DNA of 64,000 nucleotides from Paracraurococcus lichenis (GTDB taxonomy: Bacteria > Pseudomonadota > Alphaproteobacteria > Acetobacterales > Acetobacteraceae). A program made the translations under genes and the position numbers. The notes beneath the pieces are model-generated. The model did no database searches. It was not told the DNA's origin and worked only from the letters and a program-made list of their open reading frames with translations. Below are positions 55,155 through 62,337 of this stretch, one piece after another. The stretch covers positions 62,001 to 126,000 of the forward strand of contig NZ_JAUTWS010000006.1 in NCBI RefSeq assembly GCF_030657435.1, written 5' to 3'. Numbering within the stretch: position 1 is the first letter of the stretch; each line of letters starts with the position of its first letter.

Positions 55155-55910
55155 TCAGCGGTGGCGCTGTGGCGCGGCCTTGCGCAGCGGCGCGGTGCCC
55201 TGCGGCCGGTAGGCGATGGGCTCGGCCGCGGCGGCGCCGATCGGCATCTCGGCCAATTGCTCGAAGCGCAGACTGCGGTGCAGGGCGGGCGCGCTGGCAT
55301 AGGCGGTGGCGGTGTCGCCCTCCGGCCGGTTGTAGATGAAGCCGTAGGTCGGATAGGTGCGGCCATAGGCGCCCTGGTCGTAGCCGACCTGCACCCGCAC
55401 CGCAGTCCAGTCATTGGCCTCCGAGACATCGACCACGCTGACATTGTGCATGATCGTGCCCTTGCGGATGCCGGGGCCGGCCCAGTTGGCGTGGTCGATC
55501 AGCACATGCCGCGGGCCGAGGACGCGGCTGACCACGGCGACATGGCCGGCGGCCATGCCGCCGCTGCGGCGGAAGGCCATGACCGAGCCGGGCTCGGGCA
55601 TCTGGCCGCGGTGGTAGCGGCCGGCGGCATTCCACCACCAGTCGCCGCCATTGCCGTAGACCTCCATGCCGGTGACGCTGCGGGCATAGGGGACGCAGGA
55701 GATGCCGGCCCAGGCGCCGGCGGTGCGGATACGGTGCCGCTGCGGGGCGGCGGCGCGGTGATGGCCGGCCTTCAGCTTGACATGCGCGGCGCCGACCGGC
55801 TTCGGGGCGGGCCCTGGCTCCTGCCGCGTCCTGGATGCCTCGGCCTCCGTCGTCCCGACGGCCGAGCCCAGCAGGACGCAGACAGCCAGCGTCGTCCCCG
55901 AAAGGCGCAT
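55155..55910 (-). CDS. Exported CHAP-domain peptidoglycan amidase
   Basis: 251 residues from the ATG at 55910 with GGGGAA upstream; the longer in-frame reading is rejected. Signal peptide at about 1-25 (SGTTLAVCVLLGSAVG). A basic, proline-rich linker leads to the CHAP domain (about 65-165): catalytic Cys72 (GISCVPYARSVTG), His123 (AGHVAVVSRV) and the third polar residue around DHANW (139-143). The Trp-rich DWWWNAAGRYHRG and PEPGSVMAF match the family. CHAP enzymes cut peptide crosslinks or amide bonds of the wall. The C-terminal ~50 residues look disordered. Confidence 0.9.
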   Translation of the reverse strand: MRLSGTTLAVCVLLGSAVGTTEAEASRTRQEPGPAPKPVGAAHVKLKAGHHRAAAPQRHRIRTAGAWAGISCVPYARSVTGMEVYGNGGDWWWNAAGRYHRGQMPEPGSVMAFRRSGGMAAGHVAVVSRVLGPRHVLIDHANWAGPGIRKGTIMHNVSVVDVSEANDWTAVRVQVGYDQGAYGRTYPTYGFIYNRPEGDTATAYASAPALHRSLRFEQLAEMPIGAAAAEPIAYRPQGTAPLRKAAPQRHR

Positions 55911-56266
55911 GAAATTCCCCGTCCCGTTGTTGTCCCTGCGGCATCCACCGCTCCGCGCCGTGCTTCCCCCACGCTTCGCGAAACTGAGACTGCCTGACAT
56001 CCGCGGTAACAAGGGCCGGGTTTCGAGGGCAACCCACCGCATTGAAACAGGCCGCAATGAGCAGTGATTTTCCGGATCAGAACCGGCTTGCCGGTCTATG
56101 AACCGACTATCGTCCTAGGATCGGGCCGCATCGCAGCTCATGCAACAGTGTGATGGCTGGATTGCAACAGGGGCCGGGCTCGTGGCGCGGAGGATTCCCG
56201 CCCAGGCCGGGACGAAAAAAGGCCCGGATGCGCTGCATCCGGGCCCCGGGTTAACGCCGCCTCGGC
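55911..56266. promoter_or_regulatory. Intergenic region upstream of the CHAP gene
   Basis: 356 bases without a gene. It holds the ridA terminator at its right end and, by position, the CHAP gene promoter. The stretch 56000-56170 is noticeably less GC-rich than its surroundings. ACCGGC/GCCGGT (about 56082-56095) is a small hairpin. No clear promoter boxes were identified. Confidence 0.35.
56215..56245 (-). terminator. Rho-independent terminator of ridA
   Basis: On the minus strand GGCCCGGATGC and GCATCCGGGCC are perfect 11-base arms with a three-base loop, followed by TTTTTT. This is the clearest intrinsic terminator in the window and begins 21 bases after the ridA stop. Confidence 0.93.
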
Positions 56267-56617
56267 TCAGCGGCAGGCGGTGATCATGATCTCCACGAGG
56301 TGCCGCGGGTCGGCCATGTTGGCCTCCACGCAGGCGCGGGCCGGGCGGCCCTCCTCGCCGAGCCACTTCACCCAGACCTTGTTCATGGCGTCGCGGTCGC
56401 GGATGTCCTTCAGCCAGATCTGGGCGGAGAGCAGGCGGCTCTTGTCGGTGCCGTTGTTCTCCAGCGCCTGGTCGATCTTGGCGATGACCTCCTCGGTCTG
56501 GCCGGTGATGTCCTTGGAGAGGTCGTCGGCGGTGATGCCCGCGAGGTAGACGAAATTATGGTACTCGACCGAGGTCGAGAGGATGGCATTGCTGCCCTGG
56601 CGGGTGATCTTGGCCAT
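56267..56617 (-). CDS. RidA-family protein (YjgF/YER057c/UK114)
   Basis: 116 residues, single domain. Family features: VYLAGITADDL, TGQTEEVIAKIDQALEN, LLSAQIWLKDIRDRDAMNKVWVKW and the C-terminal PARACVEANMADPRHLVEI (arginine of the active site in PARACVE). RidA proteins hydrolyse reactive 2-aminoacrylate and similar enamines; other subgroups act in catabolism, including RutC. The rut genes are 49 kb away, so there is no local link. It has its own terminator and is probably monocistronic. Confidence 0.92.
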   Translation of the reverse strand: MAKITRQGSNAILSTSVEYHNFVYLAGITADDLSKDITGQTEEVIAKIDQALENNGTDKSRLLSAQIWLKDIRDRDAMNKVWVKWLGEEGRPARACVEANMADPRHLVEIMITACR

Positions 56618-56625
56618 CGCTGAAA

Positions 56626-56647
56626 GCCCCTCCGTTGCGGAAGGGGC
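56626..56647 (-). promoter_or_regulatory. Hairpin covering the ridA ribosome binding site
   Basis: GCCCCTCCG and CGGAAGGGGC pair with a single bulged A around TTG. On the minus strand the 3' arm contains GGAGGGG, the ridA Shine-Dalgarno sequence about nine bases before its ATG. Folding would hide the site, so translation could be regulated. Confidence 0.4.
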
Positions 56648-56750
56648 GTTCTAGACCGGATGGCCGCCGCCGTCATGGGGTTGCCGCCCGCCGCTGTTGA
56701 GCGGTGGCGGGCCGCGGCCCATAAGGCAGCCCCATCCCAGGACAGGCACC

Positions 56751-58103
56751 ATGCCGCACTTCGACGATGACGGCAGCGACCCGGTGGCGGAGGCCCTGGA
56801 GCTGGCCGAGGAGATCGCTCCGGAGATCGCCTCCATCCTCTTCACGCATTACCCGGATGCCGAGACGCTGGACACGCTCCGGCCCGGCGAGACCGAGCTC
56901 GAGACGGTCCGGGCGGTGAACCGCGCCGTCGCCGGGCTGCTCGCGGCCGAGGGGGTCGAGATCCTCGCGCAGGTCGCCGACCGCGCCGCCTTCCGCCGCT
57001 GGCTGCGCGACCGGGAGGATGGGCCGGAGGCGCGCCTCGGCTGGATCGACCGTACCCGGCTGCTGCGCGGCGCGGCGGCGCACCGGCTGCTCGGCATCCC
57101 CGACCCGGTCGAGCCGGCGCCGCCGCGCTTCCCCCCGGCCCCCGGGCCGACGGCCGATCGCCTGCTGGCGCTGCTGGAGGCGGATGACCGCGACGGTTTC
57201 GAGGACCTGGCCCAGGCGGTGATCGCGGCCGGCCGGCAGGACGTGCTCGACCTCGCCATCCGCAAGATCAGCCGGCAATACGGCGAGGAGGCTGGGGAGG
57301 AATTGCTCGGCGACCTGCTGGCGGTGGCGGAGGGCGCGCCCCTCGGGCCGTCCGGCTGGGCCGATCTCGTCGCCCTGCCGGTGGCGCTGCCGACCGGGCG
57401 GCCGCCGGATGCGGCGGCGCTCGGCGATAGCCTGCTGCAGGCCGGCCTGCTGCCCGAGGATCTCGAGCTCCGCGTCCTGCCGGGCTGGCGCTCGCCGGAC
57501 GCGCTGGCGGGGCTCGCGCCGCTCGCGCTCCGGCGCGTGCTGCTGGACCTGCTCGCCGGGGCGGAGCCGCGCGACCTGCCCCCGGGCGATACCGACGAAC
57601 TGGCGCGGCAGGGCTTCGGCCTGCTGCTCGGGCTGCAGATCGACTGGGACATCCCGGTCTGGGAGCGCATCGCCGCCGCCGGCGGGCTGCCGGAGGCCGA
57701 GGAGGAGGACGAGGCGGCGGCGGCGGAATCGGCCGCGCGCTTCGACCGCTGGCGCGGCGCCGCCTTCGGCGCGGGCGAGGGCTGCGTGCCGCTCGCCCTG
57801 GTCCCGGCCTCGGAGGCCGGCGCCGAGATCGCCGCCTTCCTCGAGGAGGCCGGGACCGAGGGCGCGGCGCTCGAGGAGATCCGCGAGTTCATCGCCGTGG
57901 CGCGGCGCGAGGCGGGCAATGAGGAGGTGGTCTGCCGTCCCGAGGTGGTCGGCGACGGGCTGGAATTGCTGCTCTACACTGCGAGCGGGCGCTTCCTCGA
58001 TGGCCTCACCCTCTCGGCCGCGCAATTGCCGGCGCGGGCGGAGGAGATGCCGCGGCTGATCGAGGGCTTGGTCCGGCTGGTCCGCGACACGCCGGGACGC
58101 TGA
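56751..58103 (+). CDS. Unknown acidic 450-residue protein
   Basis: Starts at an ATG preceded by CCAGGACAGG. No signal peptide or membrane segment. The composition is rich in Glu, Asp, Ala and Leu, with an acidic patch at about 315-330 (EAEEEDEAAAAE). The N-terminal ~100 residues hold ASILFTHYPDAETLDTLRPG and a helical segment; the middle (about 140-310) reads as short helices with LPEDLELRVLPGWRSPDAL. Nothing matches a catalytic motif I recognise. It stands alone, divergent from ridA and convergent with a small hypothetical gene. It may be a lineage-specific cytoplasmic protein. Confidence 0.7.
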   Translation: MPHFDDDGSDPVAEALELAEEIAPEIASILFTHYPDAETLDTLRPGETELETVRAVNRAVAGLLAAEGVEILAQVADRAAFRRWLRDREDGPEARLGWIDRTRLLRGAAAHRLLGIPDPVEPAPPRFPPAPGPTADRLLALLEADDRDGFEDLAQAVIAAGRQDVLDLAIRKISRQYGEEAGEELLGDLLAVAEGAPLGPSGWADLVALPVALPTGRPPDAAALGDSLLQAGLLPEDLELRVLPGWRSPDALAGLAPLALRRVLLDLLAGAEPRDLPPGDTDELARQGFGLLLGLQIDWDIPVWERIAAAGGLPEAEEEDEAAAAESAARFDRWRGAAFGAGEGCVPLALVPASEAGAEIAAFLEEAGTEGAALEEIREFIAVARREAGNEEVVCRPEVVGDGLELLLYTASGRFLDGLTLSAAQLPARAEEMPRLIEGLVRLVRDTPGR

Positions 58104-58115
58104 GGGCGGCCGCGC

Positions 58116-58367
58116 CTACCAGTTGCGCGCGCGCATGGGGCGGGCGCGCGGCGGCGGCTTCGGGCCCATCACGGCGTCGATCTCCGCCTTGGCCCGGTTC
58201 AGCACGTCGCCGAGCGTCGGCGTCGTGGCATCCCGCGTGACCTCGCGCGTGGGGCCGCGATTGGCCGGCGGGTGGATCAGGACGGTGAAGCCGGCCTTGC
58301 CGCGATCGAGCACTTCCAACTGGTGCATCCGGTACTCGCGGACCTGAACAACGACGAGGTCGGGCAT
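58116..58367 (-). CDS. Small conserved-looking hypothetical protein
   Basis: 83 residues; the ATG at 58367 has GGAG eleven bases upstream. Beta-rich start MPDLVVVQVREYRMHQLEVL, then KAGFTVLIHPPANRGPTREV and a basic proline-rich end (PKPPPRARPMRARNW). No transmembrane segment. Codon use is like that of neighbours, and the end lies 12 bases from the convergent 450-residue gene. Function unknown. Confidence 0.6.
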   Translation of the reverse strand: MPDLVVVQVREYRMHQLEVLDRGKAGFTVLIHPPANRGPTREVTRDATTPTLGDVLNRAKAEIDAVMGPKPPPRARPMRARNW

Positions 58368-58443
58368 GACGCCGCTCCGAGGTAAGCCGAAGGGTATAGA
58401 GCATTCATGCTGCGATGCAACATGAGGCCCCTCGTCGGCTCGC

Positions 58444-58507
58444 CTTGTATGTTGGCCGAGCCGATTCAGACCTCCGGGCCATCCGGCCCTGCGGTCATCG
58501 GCACGCC
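58444..58507 (-). repeat. Dispersed hairpin repeat, copy A
   Basis: 64-base member of a five-copy family. It begins CTTGTATG and runs up to the base before the stop codon of the oxidoreductase at 58508. Stem parts: GCCGAT (58460-58465) with ATCGGC (58497-58502), GACC with GGTC, and GGGCC/GGCCC around ATCC. On the minus strand an ATG in the apical loop starts a 25-codon frame (MARRSESARPTYK...) ending at 58405. Confidence 0.88.
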
Positions 58508-59494
58508 TCACCCCACGGCATAGGTGCTGCCCGAGGCCGCCGCGCCGATCATCGCCTCGAAGACCGCGATGCCATGGACCGCCTGCTCGAGCGGCAGCGG
58601 ATAGGCCGGCCCGCCCGCCGCGGCCGCGGCGAAGGCGGCAAGCTCGGCGGCCTCGATATCCACCTTGGGGTAGTCGCGGGTAAAACCCTCCGGTGCGCCC
58701 TCGCCGGGGACGGGCGTGAAGACCAGTTGCTGTGGCCCGCGCATCTCGGCCGCGCCCTTCGTGCCGTAGAGCGCCACCCGCCAGGTCTGCGGCGCGAGCG
58801 AGAGGGTGGCGAAGGTGCAGGTGGCGCCGGAGGCGAAGCGCGCCAGCATCGCCGTGGTGTCGTCCACATGCGGCAGCACGCGGCGATGCGACTGCACCGT
58901 CACCTCGGCGAAGGGCCCCATCAGATTGATGAGCATGTCGATCATGTGGATGCCCATGGCGCCCATGCCGCCGAGCGGGCTCTCGCCGCGATCGGCGCGC
59001 CACATGCCCTCCTTCCAGCCGGCCGCGGCGGGGCCGCTGATATGCCCCTCCGCGTGCAGGACGGTGCCGAGCGCGCCTTCGGCCAGCAGCCGCTGCATCT
59101 CTTCCGTCGCCGGCAGGAAGCGGCGGTTGTGGCCGAGGGCGAGCACCACGCCGGCGGCCCGGGCGGCGGCGACCATGGCCTCGGCATCCGCCCTGCGCAT
59201 GGCGAAGGGCTTCTCGACGAAGACATGCTTGCCGAGTCCCGCCGCGGCGATCACCTGCGCCGCGTGCTGCGAATGCGGCGTGGCGAGGACCACCGCCTCC
59301 ACCTCCGGGTCGGCCAGCACCGCCGCGTAGTCCGGGTGCAGCCGGATGCCCTGCCCGGTGGCCCAGGCGCGGGCCTTCTCCGGCGTGCCGGTGCTGCCGG
59401 CGACGAAGCGGAGGCCCGCATCGTTCCTGCGCTGCACGCTCTCGACCAGCACGCGGCCCCAGCGGCCCATGCCCACGATCCCGGCCTTCAGCAT
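58508..59494 (-). CDS. Gfo/Idh/MocA-family oxidoreductase
   Basis: 328 residues from the ATG at 59494 (GGGGA just upstream); one five codons earlier is possible. The NAD(P) Rossmann site is AGIVGMGRWGRVLVESV. The family EKP motif is FVEKPFAM, and a catalytic-histidine-type MGIHMIDMLINLMGP lies at about 185-200. Members oxidise sugars, inositols or related polyols. No neighbouring transporter or kinase suggests the substrate. Its stop is directly followed (on its strand) by repeat copy A. Confidence 0.9.
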   Translation of the reverse strand: MLKAGIVGMGRWGRVLVESVQRRNDAGLRFVAGSTGTPEKARAWATGQGIRLHPDYAAVLADPEVEAVVLATPHSQHAAQVIAAAGLGKHVFVEKPFAMRRADAEAMVAAARAAGVVLALGHNRRFLPATEEMQRLLAEGALGTVLHAEGHISGPAAAGWKEGMWRADRGESPLGGMGAMGIHMIDMLINLMGPFAEVTVQSHRRVLPHVDDTTAMLARFASGATCTFATLSLAPQTWRVALYGTKGAAEMRGPQQLVFTPVPGEGAPEGFTRDYPKVDIEAAELAAFAAAAAGGPAYPLPLEQAVHGIAVFEAMIGAAASGSTYAVG

Positions 59495-59524
59495 CGCATC
59501 CCCGATCATCCGTTCGAGGAGAGG

Positions 59525-59555
59525 CTAAGCAGGCTTTCGCGGCCTGGGCCACACT
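59525..59555. repeat. Partial copy of the 48.9 kb palindromic element
   Basis: CTAAGCAGGCTTTCGC is identical to 48892-48907, and 59528-59555 matches the reverse complement of 48930-48957 with one mismatch in 28 bases. The opposite arm is badly decayed: GCATGCGGTCCC follows where TGTGGCCCA-like sequence would be expected. It sits just upstream of the oxidoreductase gene. Confidence 0.7.
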
Positions 59556-59624
59556 GCATGCGGTCCCGTCGCTTGCGGTGCGTCCGAAAAGCATCCGCCG
59601 ATCCCGGGCCGAGCTGTCCGGTTC

Positions 59625-59770
59625 AATAGAATTTCGTATATTGTCTAATGAAGATGTATATATTCTGCCGAATGGCCCCTGCGACCCTCGGTATTAGAGA
59701 ACTAAACTCACTCGCTCAGATTTCTATTAATGTATGGTTGACGACAAAAACGAATTCGCTCAAATCGTTG
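59625..59770 (+). promoter_or_regulatory. AT-rich promoter region of the PEP-CTERM gene
   Basis: A ~145-base stretch with roughly half its bases A or T or more, unlike anything else in the window. TTGACG (59738-59743) and TCAAAT (59760-59765) are 16 bases apart and could be -35 and -10 boxes, 31 bases before the ATG at 59797. The rest of 59495-59796 holds the partial palindromic copy and no gene. Confidence 0.4.
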
Positions 59771-59796
59771 GCTGATCGGTCGTGAACGGGGCAGCC

Positions 59797-60558
59797 ATGC
59801 GCATTCCAACAATTCTCCCAGCACTGTCGCTCCTGTCGCTGAGCGCGGTCGCCCTTGGGGCTGCCCCGGCCGCAGCGGCCGAGATCCTGATCGAGAGCTT
59901 CAGCCACACCACCGCGGTCCAGGCCCCGAGCTTCACGGACAGCTTCACCCTCTCGTCCTACAACCCGAACCTCCCTGGTCGCGGCGCATTGACCTCGGTG
60001 ACGTTGCAGGTGACCGCCAGCGCCCAAGGGTCGGTGACCGTCCTCAACACGAGCCAGCAGTCTCAACCCTTCAGCAATGCAACGGCCTCGGTGCCGCTGA
60101 CGCTGGACTTCCTGGTCAATGCTACGGCGGTGCGCACGCTCACTGGCACGGTGTCTGCTGGCCCTGCGTCGGGCACCGTCGCTGGCGTCCAGATGTACTA
60201 TGTTCCTGCCATCGACATGACGTTACCTTTTGACGGGCGTGCCACAGTCAACGGGCTGACCGGCACCACGACCTTCTCGCTGCGGTTCACCGATCCCGCC
60301 ACGCTCGCCTTGTTCAGCTCCACCTCCGCCGTGTCGCTCAGCTTCTCGTTGCATGGTGCGTCTGGCATCTATGCGGGTTCGGGAGCTGCTGGCGAGGTGT
60401 TCTTCGGTGGCAACGCCTTGGCCGGGGCGGTGACGACCGTCTATTACTATGACGACCCGCCGCAGAGCGTGCCGGAGCCGGCTTCGATGGCGCTGCTCGG
60501 CCTTGGCGTCGGAATGCTGGGCTTCACCCGCCGGCTGGCCTCGCGCCGGCAGGACTGA
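59797..60558 (+). CDS. PEP-CTERM secreted protein
   Basis: 253 residues from the ATG at 59797 (a GTG at 59782 is possible). Signal peptide about 1-28 (LLSLSAVALGAAPAAAAE). The mature part is Ser/Thr/Ala/Gly-rich and beta-like, similar to choice-of-anchor modules (SFTDSFTLSSYNPNLPG, LTSVTLQVTASA). The C-terminus has the sorting signal: VPEPASMALLGLGVGMLGF followed by basic RRLASRR. Such tails are recognised by an exosortase (EpsH) for processing at the inner membrane, often in exopolysaccharide producers. No exosortase gene is in the window. Base use is a little less GC-rich than in neighbours. Confidence 0.88.
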   Translation: MRIPTILPALSLLSLSAVALGAAPAAAAEILIESFSHTTAVQAPSFTDSFTLSSYNPNLPGRGALTSVTLQVTASAQGSVTVLNTSQQSQPFSNATASVPLTLDFLVNATAVRTLTGTVSAGPASGTVAGVQMYYVPAIDMTLPFDGRATVNGLTGTTTFSLRFTDPATLALFSSTSAVSLSFSLHGASGIYAGSGAAGEVFFGGNALAGAVTTVYYYDDPPQSVPEPASMALLGLGVGMLGFTRRLASRRQD

Positions 60559-60573
60559 GCGGCGGTTTCGACC

Positions 60574-60747
60574 TCACGGCGCGAGCAGTCGCCGGCGATC
60601 GGAACGGGCGGGGCGGGCGAGCATCAGGCCGATCGCGGCCAGGGCGACCAGCGCCGCGGAGACATCGGGCAGCGCCCCGTCGTCCCCGGATAGCCGACCC
60701 CGCCGGCCCGACCGGCCGAACGATCTCCCGACAGGCCCTGAGATGAA
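60574..60747 (-). pseudogene. Possible remnant of a second sorting-tail protein
   Basis: In the 308-base gap between the PEP-CTERM gene and the methyltransferase, the minus strand reads ...GDDGALPDVSAALVALAA, continuing IGLMLARPARSDRRR and LLAP before a TGA at 60574. A hydrophobic helix closed by an arginine cluster is the form of an exosortase-type tail, although the PEP motif itself is absent. No start codon or ribosome site is evident, and a different frame is open upstream, so this looks like the end of a decayed gene. It could also be chance. Nothing else was recognised in the gap. Confidence 0.3.
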
Positions 60748-60866
60748 CGCCTGCCCGGGATCCCTTCGCGGCGCAGATCCCGAGCGCTTCGCTCAGGGCG
60801 GATCGCGCCGTCGCGGCATCCCGGGCGGGCCTGCCCCGCAACCGGGCCTCCACGATCGCCGAGGCG

Positions 60867-62078
60867 TCAGGCCCGGCGGCCAAGCCGTGTCAGCACCGCG
60901 CGCAGCGGCGCGGTGATCCGCCAGGAGCGGCTGGCGAGGATTCGCTGCACATGCGCTTCCTCGGCGGCACGCGCCGCGGCCTGCGCGGCGGCGTCGCGCC
61001 GCGCCTCGGCCAGCGCCGCATCCTGCGCCGCCTGCCGGGCCAGGAGCGCTGTGACCTCCGCCTCCCGCCCGGCGAGCCGCGCCGAGAGGTCCGCCAAGTC
61101 CTGCTCGCGGCCGGCCAGCCTCGCCCTGGCGTCGGTCAGGGCCGCATCGCGCATCGCCAGGTCCTGTTCGCAGCCGGTCAGCCTTTTAAGGGCCTCGGCC
61201 AGGGCCGCGTCGCGCGCTGCCAGCGCCTGCCCGGCGGCCTCGAGCCGCGCCTCGCGCTCCGCCAGGCGCTCGCCGGCTGCTTCAAGCTCGCGCTCCCGCG
61301 TGGCGAGCCGCGCCTGGGAGATCGCCTCGGCGGACTCGTGCTCGGCCAGCCTGGCCTGCAGCGCGGCGATCGCCTGGCCCGCCGCCGAGCCGGGCTCCCC
61401 GGCGCCGGCCTCGACCACCGCGGCCCGCAGCGCGGCGATGGCGAGCATCTCGTCGGTCTCGGCCCGCTCCGCCTCCCGCCGCGGCGGCCCGCCCTCGCCG
61501 CCGTCCAGGATGTTCACCGCCGGTGCATGGTCAGCGATGCGGCCGCGGCGCTGCAGCGCGCCGGGCCCGGCCTTGCGGAAGACGGCGACGAAGTCGCACC
61601 AGCCTTCGCCGCCCTGGCGGCCGACGAAGCTCTCGGCCAGCATCACCGCGGTGCCCTGGCGTGCCGCCCAGCCGCACAGCGCCAGGCCGGCATCCGGGTA
61701 GAAGCGCCAGCAATCCAGCGGGAAGCGATGGACGACGTGGTTGCTCGGCGCGTTCAGGTACAGCAGGCCGCCCGGCCGCAGGATGCGCACCAACTCGAGG
61801 AAGGTCTGCCAGAAGGCCGCATCGTGCTCGAAGGCGGAGGAGGTGACGGCAACATCCACGCTGCCATCGGCCAGCGGCAGGGCGGCCCCCGGCGCGACGG
61901 CCACGTCCACGCCGGGTCCCGGCGCCATGTCGAACCCGACCCAGCGCACGCCCGGCGGCGCATGGTCCCGCAATCGGCCATTGACGTCATAGCTGCCGAG
62001 TTCCGCCACGATCCGGAATTCCGGCTGCCAGTAGAGCTCGAAGAACAGCCTGCCATGGAGGTGCGCGGTGTCGTGCAT
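60867..62078 (-). CDS. SAM-dependent methyltransferase with long coiled coil
   Basis: About 403 residues from the ATG near 62078. The N-terminal ~180 residues are a class I methyltransferase: VAELGSYDVNG at the SAM-binding site, GVRWVGFDMAPGPGVDV, then SVDVAVTSSAFEH and LRPGGLLYLNAPS. From about residue 215 to 385 there is a long heptad-like, Ala/Arg/Glu-rich coiled coil with repeated REQDLA- and LAGRE-type units. It ends in a basic SRSWRITAPLRAVLTRLGRR segment, a closing pattern also seen in glycan-modifying methyltransferases and glycosyltransferases. Such a layout suggests a role at a polysaccharide chain end or scaffold; no direct evidence. Confidence 0.82.
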   Translation of the reverse strand: MHDTAHLHGRLFFELYWQPEFRIVAELGSYDVNGRLRDHAPPGVRWVGFDMAPGPGVDVAVAPGAALPLADGSVDVAVTSSAFEHDAAFWQTFLELVRILRPGGLLYLNAPSNHVVHRFPLDCWRFYPDAGLALCGWAARQGTAVMLAESFVGRQGGEGWCDFVAVFRKAGPGALQRRGRIADHAPAVNILDGGEGGPPRREAERAETDEMLAIAALRAAVVEAGAGEPGSAAGQAIAALQARLAEHESAEAISQARLATRERELEAAGERLAEREARLEAAGQALAARDAALAEALKRLTGCEQDLAMRDAALTDARARLAGREQDLADLSARLAGREAEVTALLARQAAQDAALAEARRDAAAQAAARAAEEAHVQRILASRSWRITAPLRAVLTRLGRRA

Positions 62079-62144
62079 TGCGTTGCGGTATCGCGCCGAG
62101 GCGCTGCGGCGCAACGCCAAAGGGCGTCACAAGGCCCGGATGCG

Positions 62145-62210
62145 CTGGTATGTCGGGCGGGCCGATTCAGGCCTCCGCGCCTTGCGGCGGCCCTCCGGTC
62201 ATCGGGCCGC
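62145..62210 (-). repeat. Dispersed hairpin repeat, copy B (tandem unit 1)
   Basis: 66-base unit, the most divergent of the tandem set. CCGAT/ATCGG outer stem kept; middle stem GGCC/GGTC (one G-T pair); inner GCGCC opposite GGCGG with three extra bases, so one pair is lost or shifted. It lies upstream of the methyltransferase start. Confidence 0.85.
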
Positions 62211-62273
62211 CTTGCGTGTCGGGCGGACCGATCCAGACCTTCGCGCCCTGCGGCGCTCCGGTCATCGGGCCGC
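62211..62273 (-). repeat. Dispersed hairpin repeat, copy C1 (tandem unit 2)
   Basis: 63-base unit starting CTTGCGTG. Stems: CCGAT/ATCGG, GACC/GGTC, and GCGCC/GGCGC around CTGC. It is nearly identical to the next unit (differences at the G/A in the head and C/T near the end). Confidence 0.9.
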
Positions 62274-62337
62274 CTTGCATGTCGGGCGGACCGATCCAGA
62301 CCTTCGCGCCCTGCGGCGCTCCGGTCATCGGGTCGCG
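62274..62337 (-). repeat. Dispersed hairpin repeat, copy C2 (tandem unit 3)
   Basis: 64-base unit starting CTTGCATG, with the same three stems as C1, ending exactly at the stop codon of the MFS exporter (62338). The 63-base spacing keeps one minus-strand frame open across units (MTGAPQGAKVWIGPPDM per unit). Confidence 0.9.

Noticed and set aside
56267..56617. RidA gene considered as rutC
   Set aside because: It is 49 kb from rutA/rutE, has its own terminator, and looks like a general RidA subgroup.
60524..60883. 119-codon minus-strand frame in the gap after the PEP-CTERM gene
   Set aside because: It runs into the 3' end of the PEP-CTERM gene, has no ribosome site, and its translation is low-complexity; the neighbouring frame has the better hydrophobic tail.
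62145..62337. Tandem direct repeats considered as a CRISPR array
   Set aside because: Units are contiguous with no unique spacers, and no cas genes are near.
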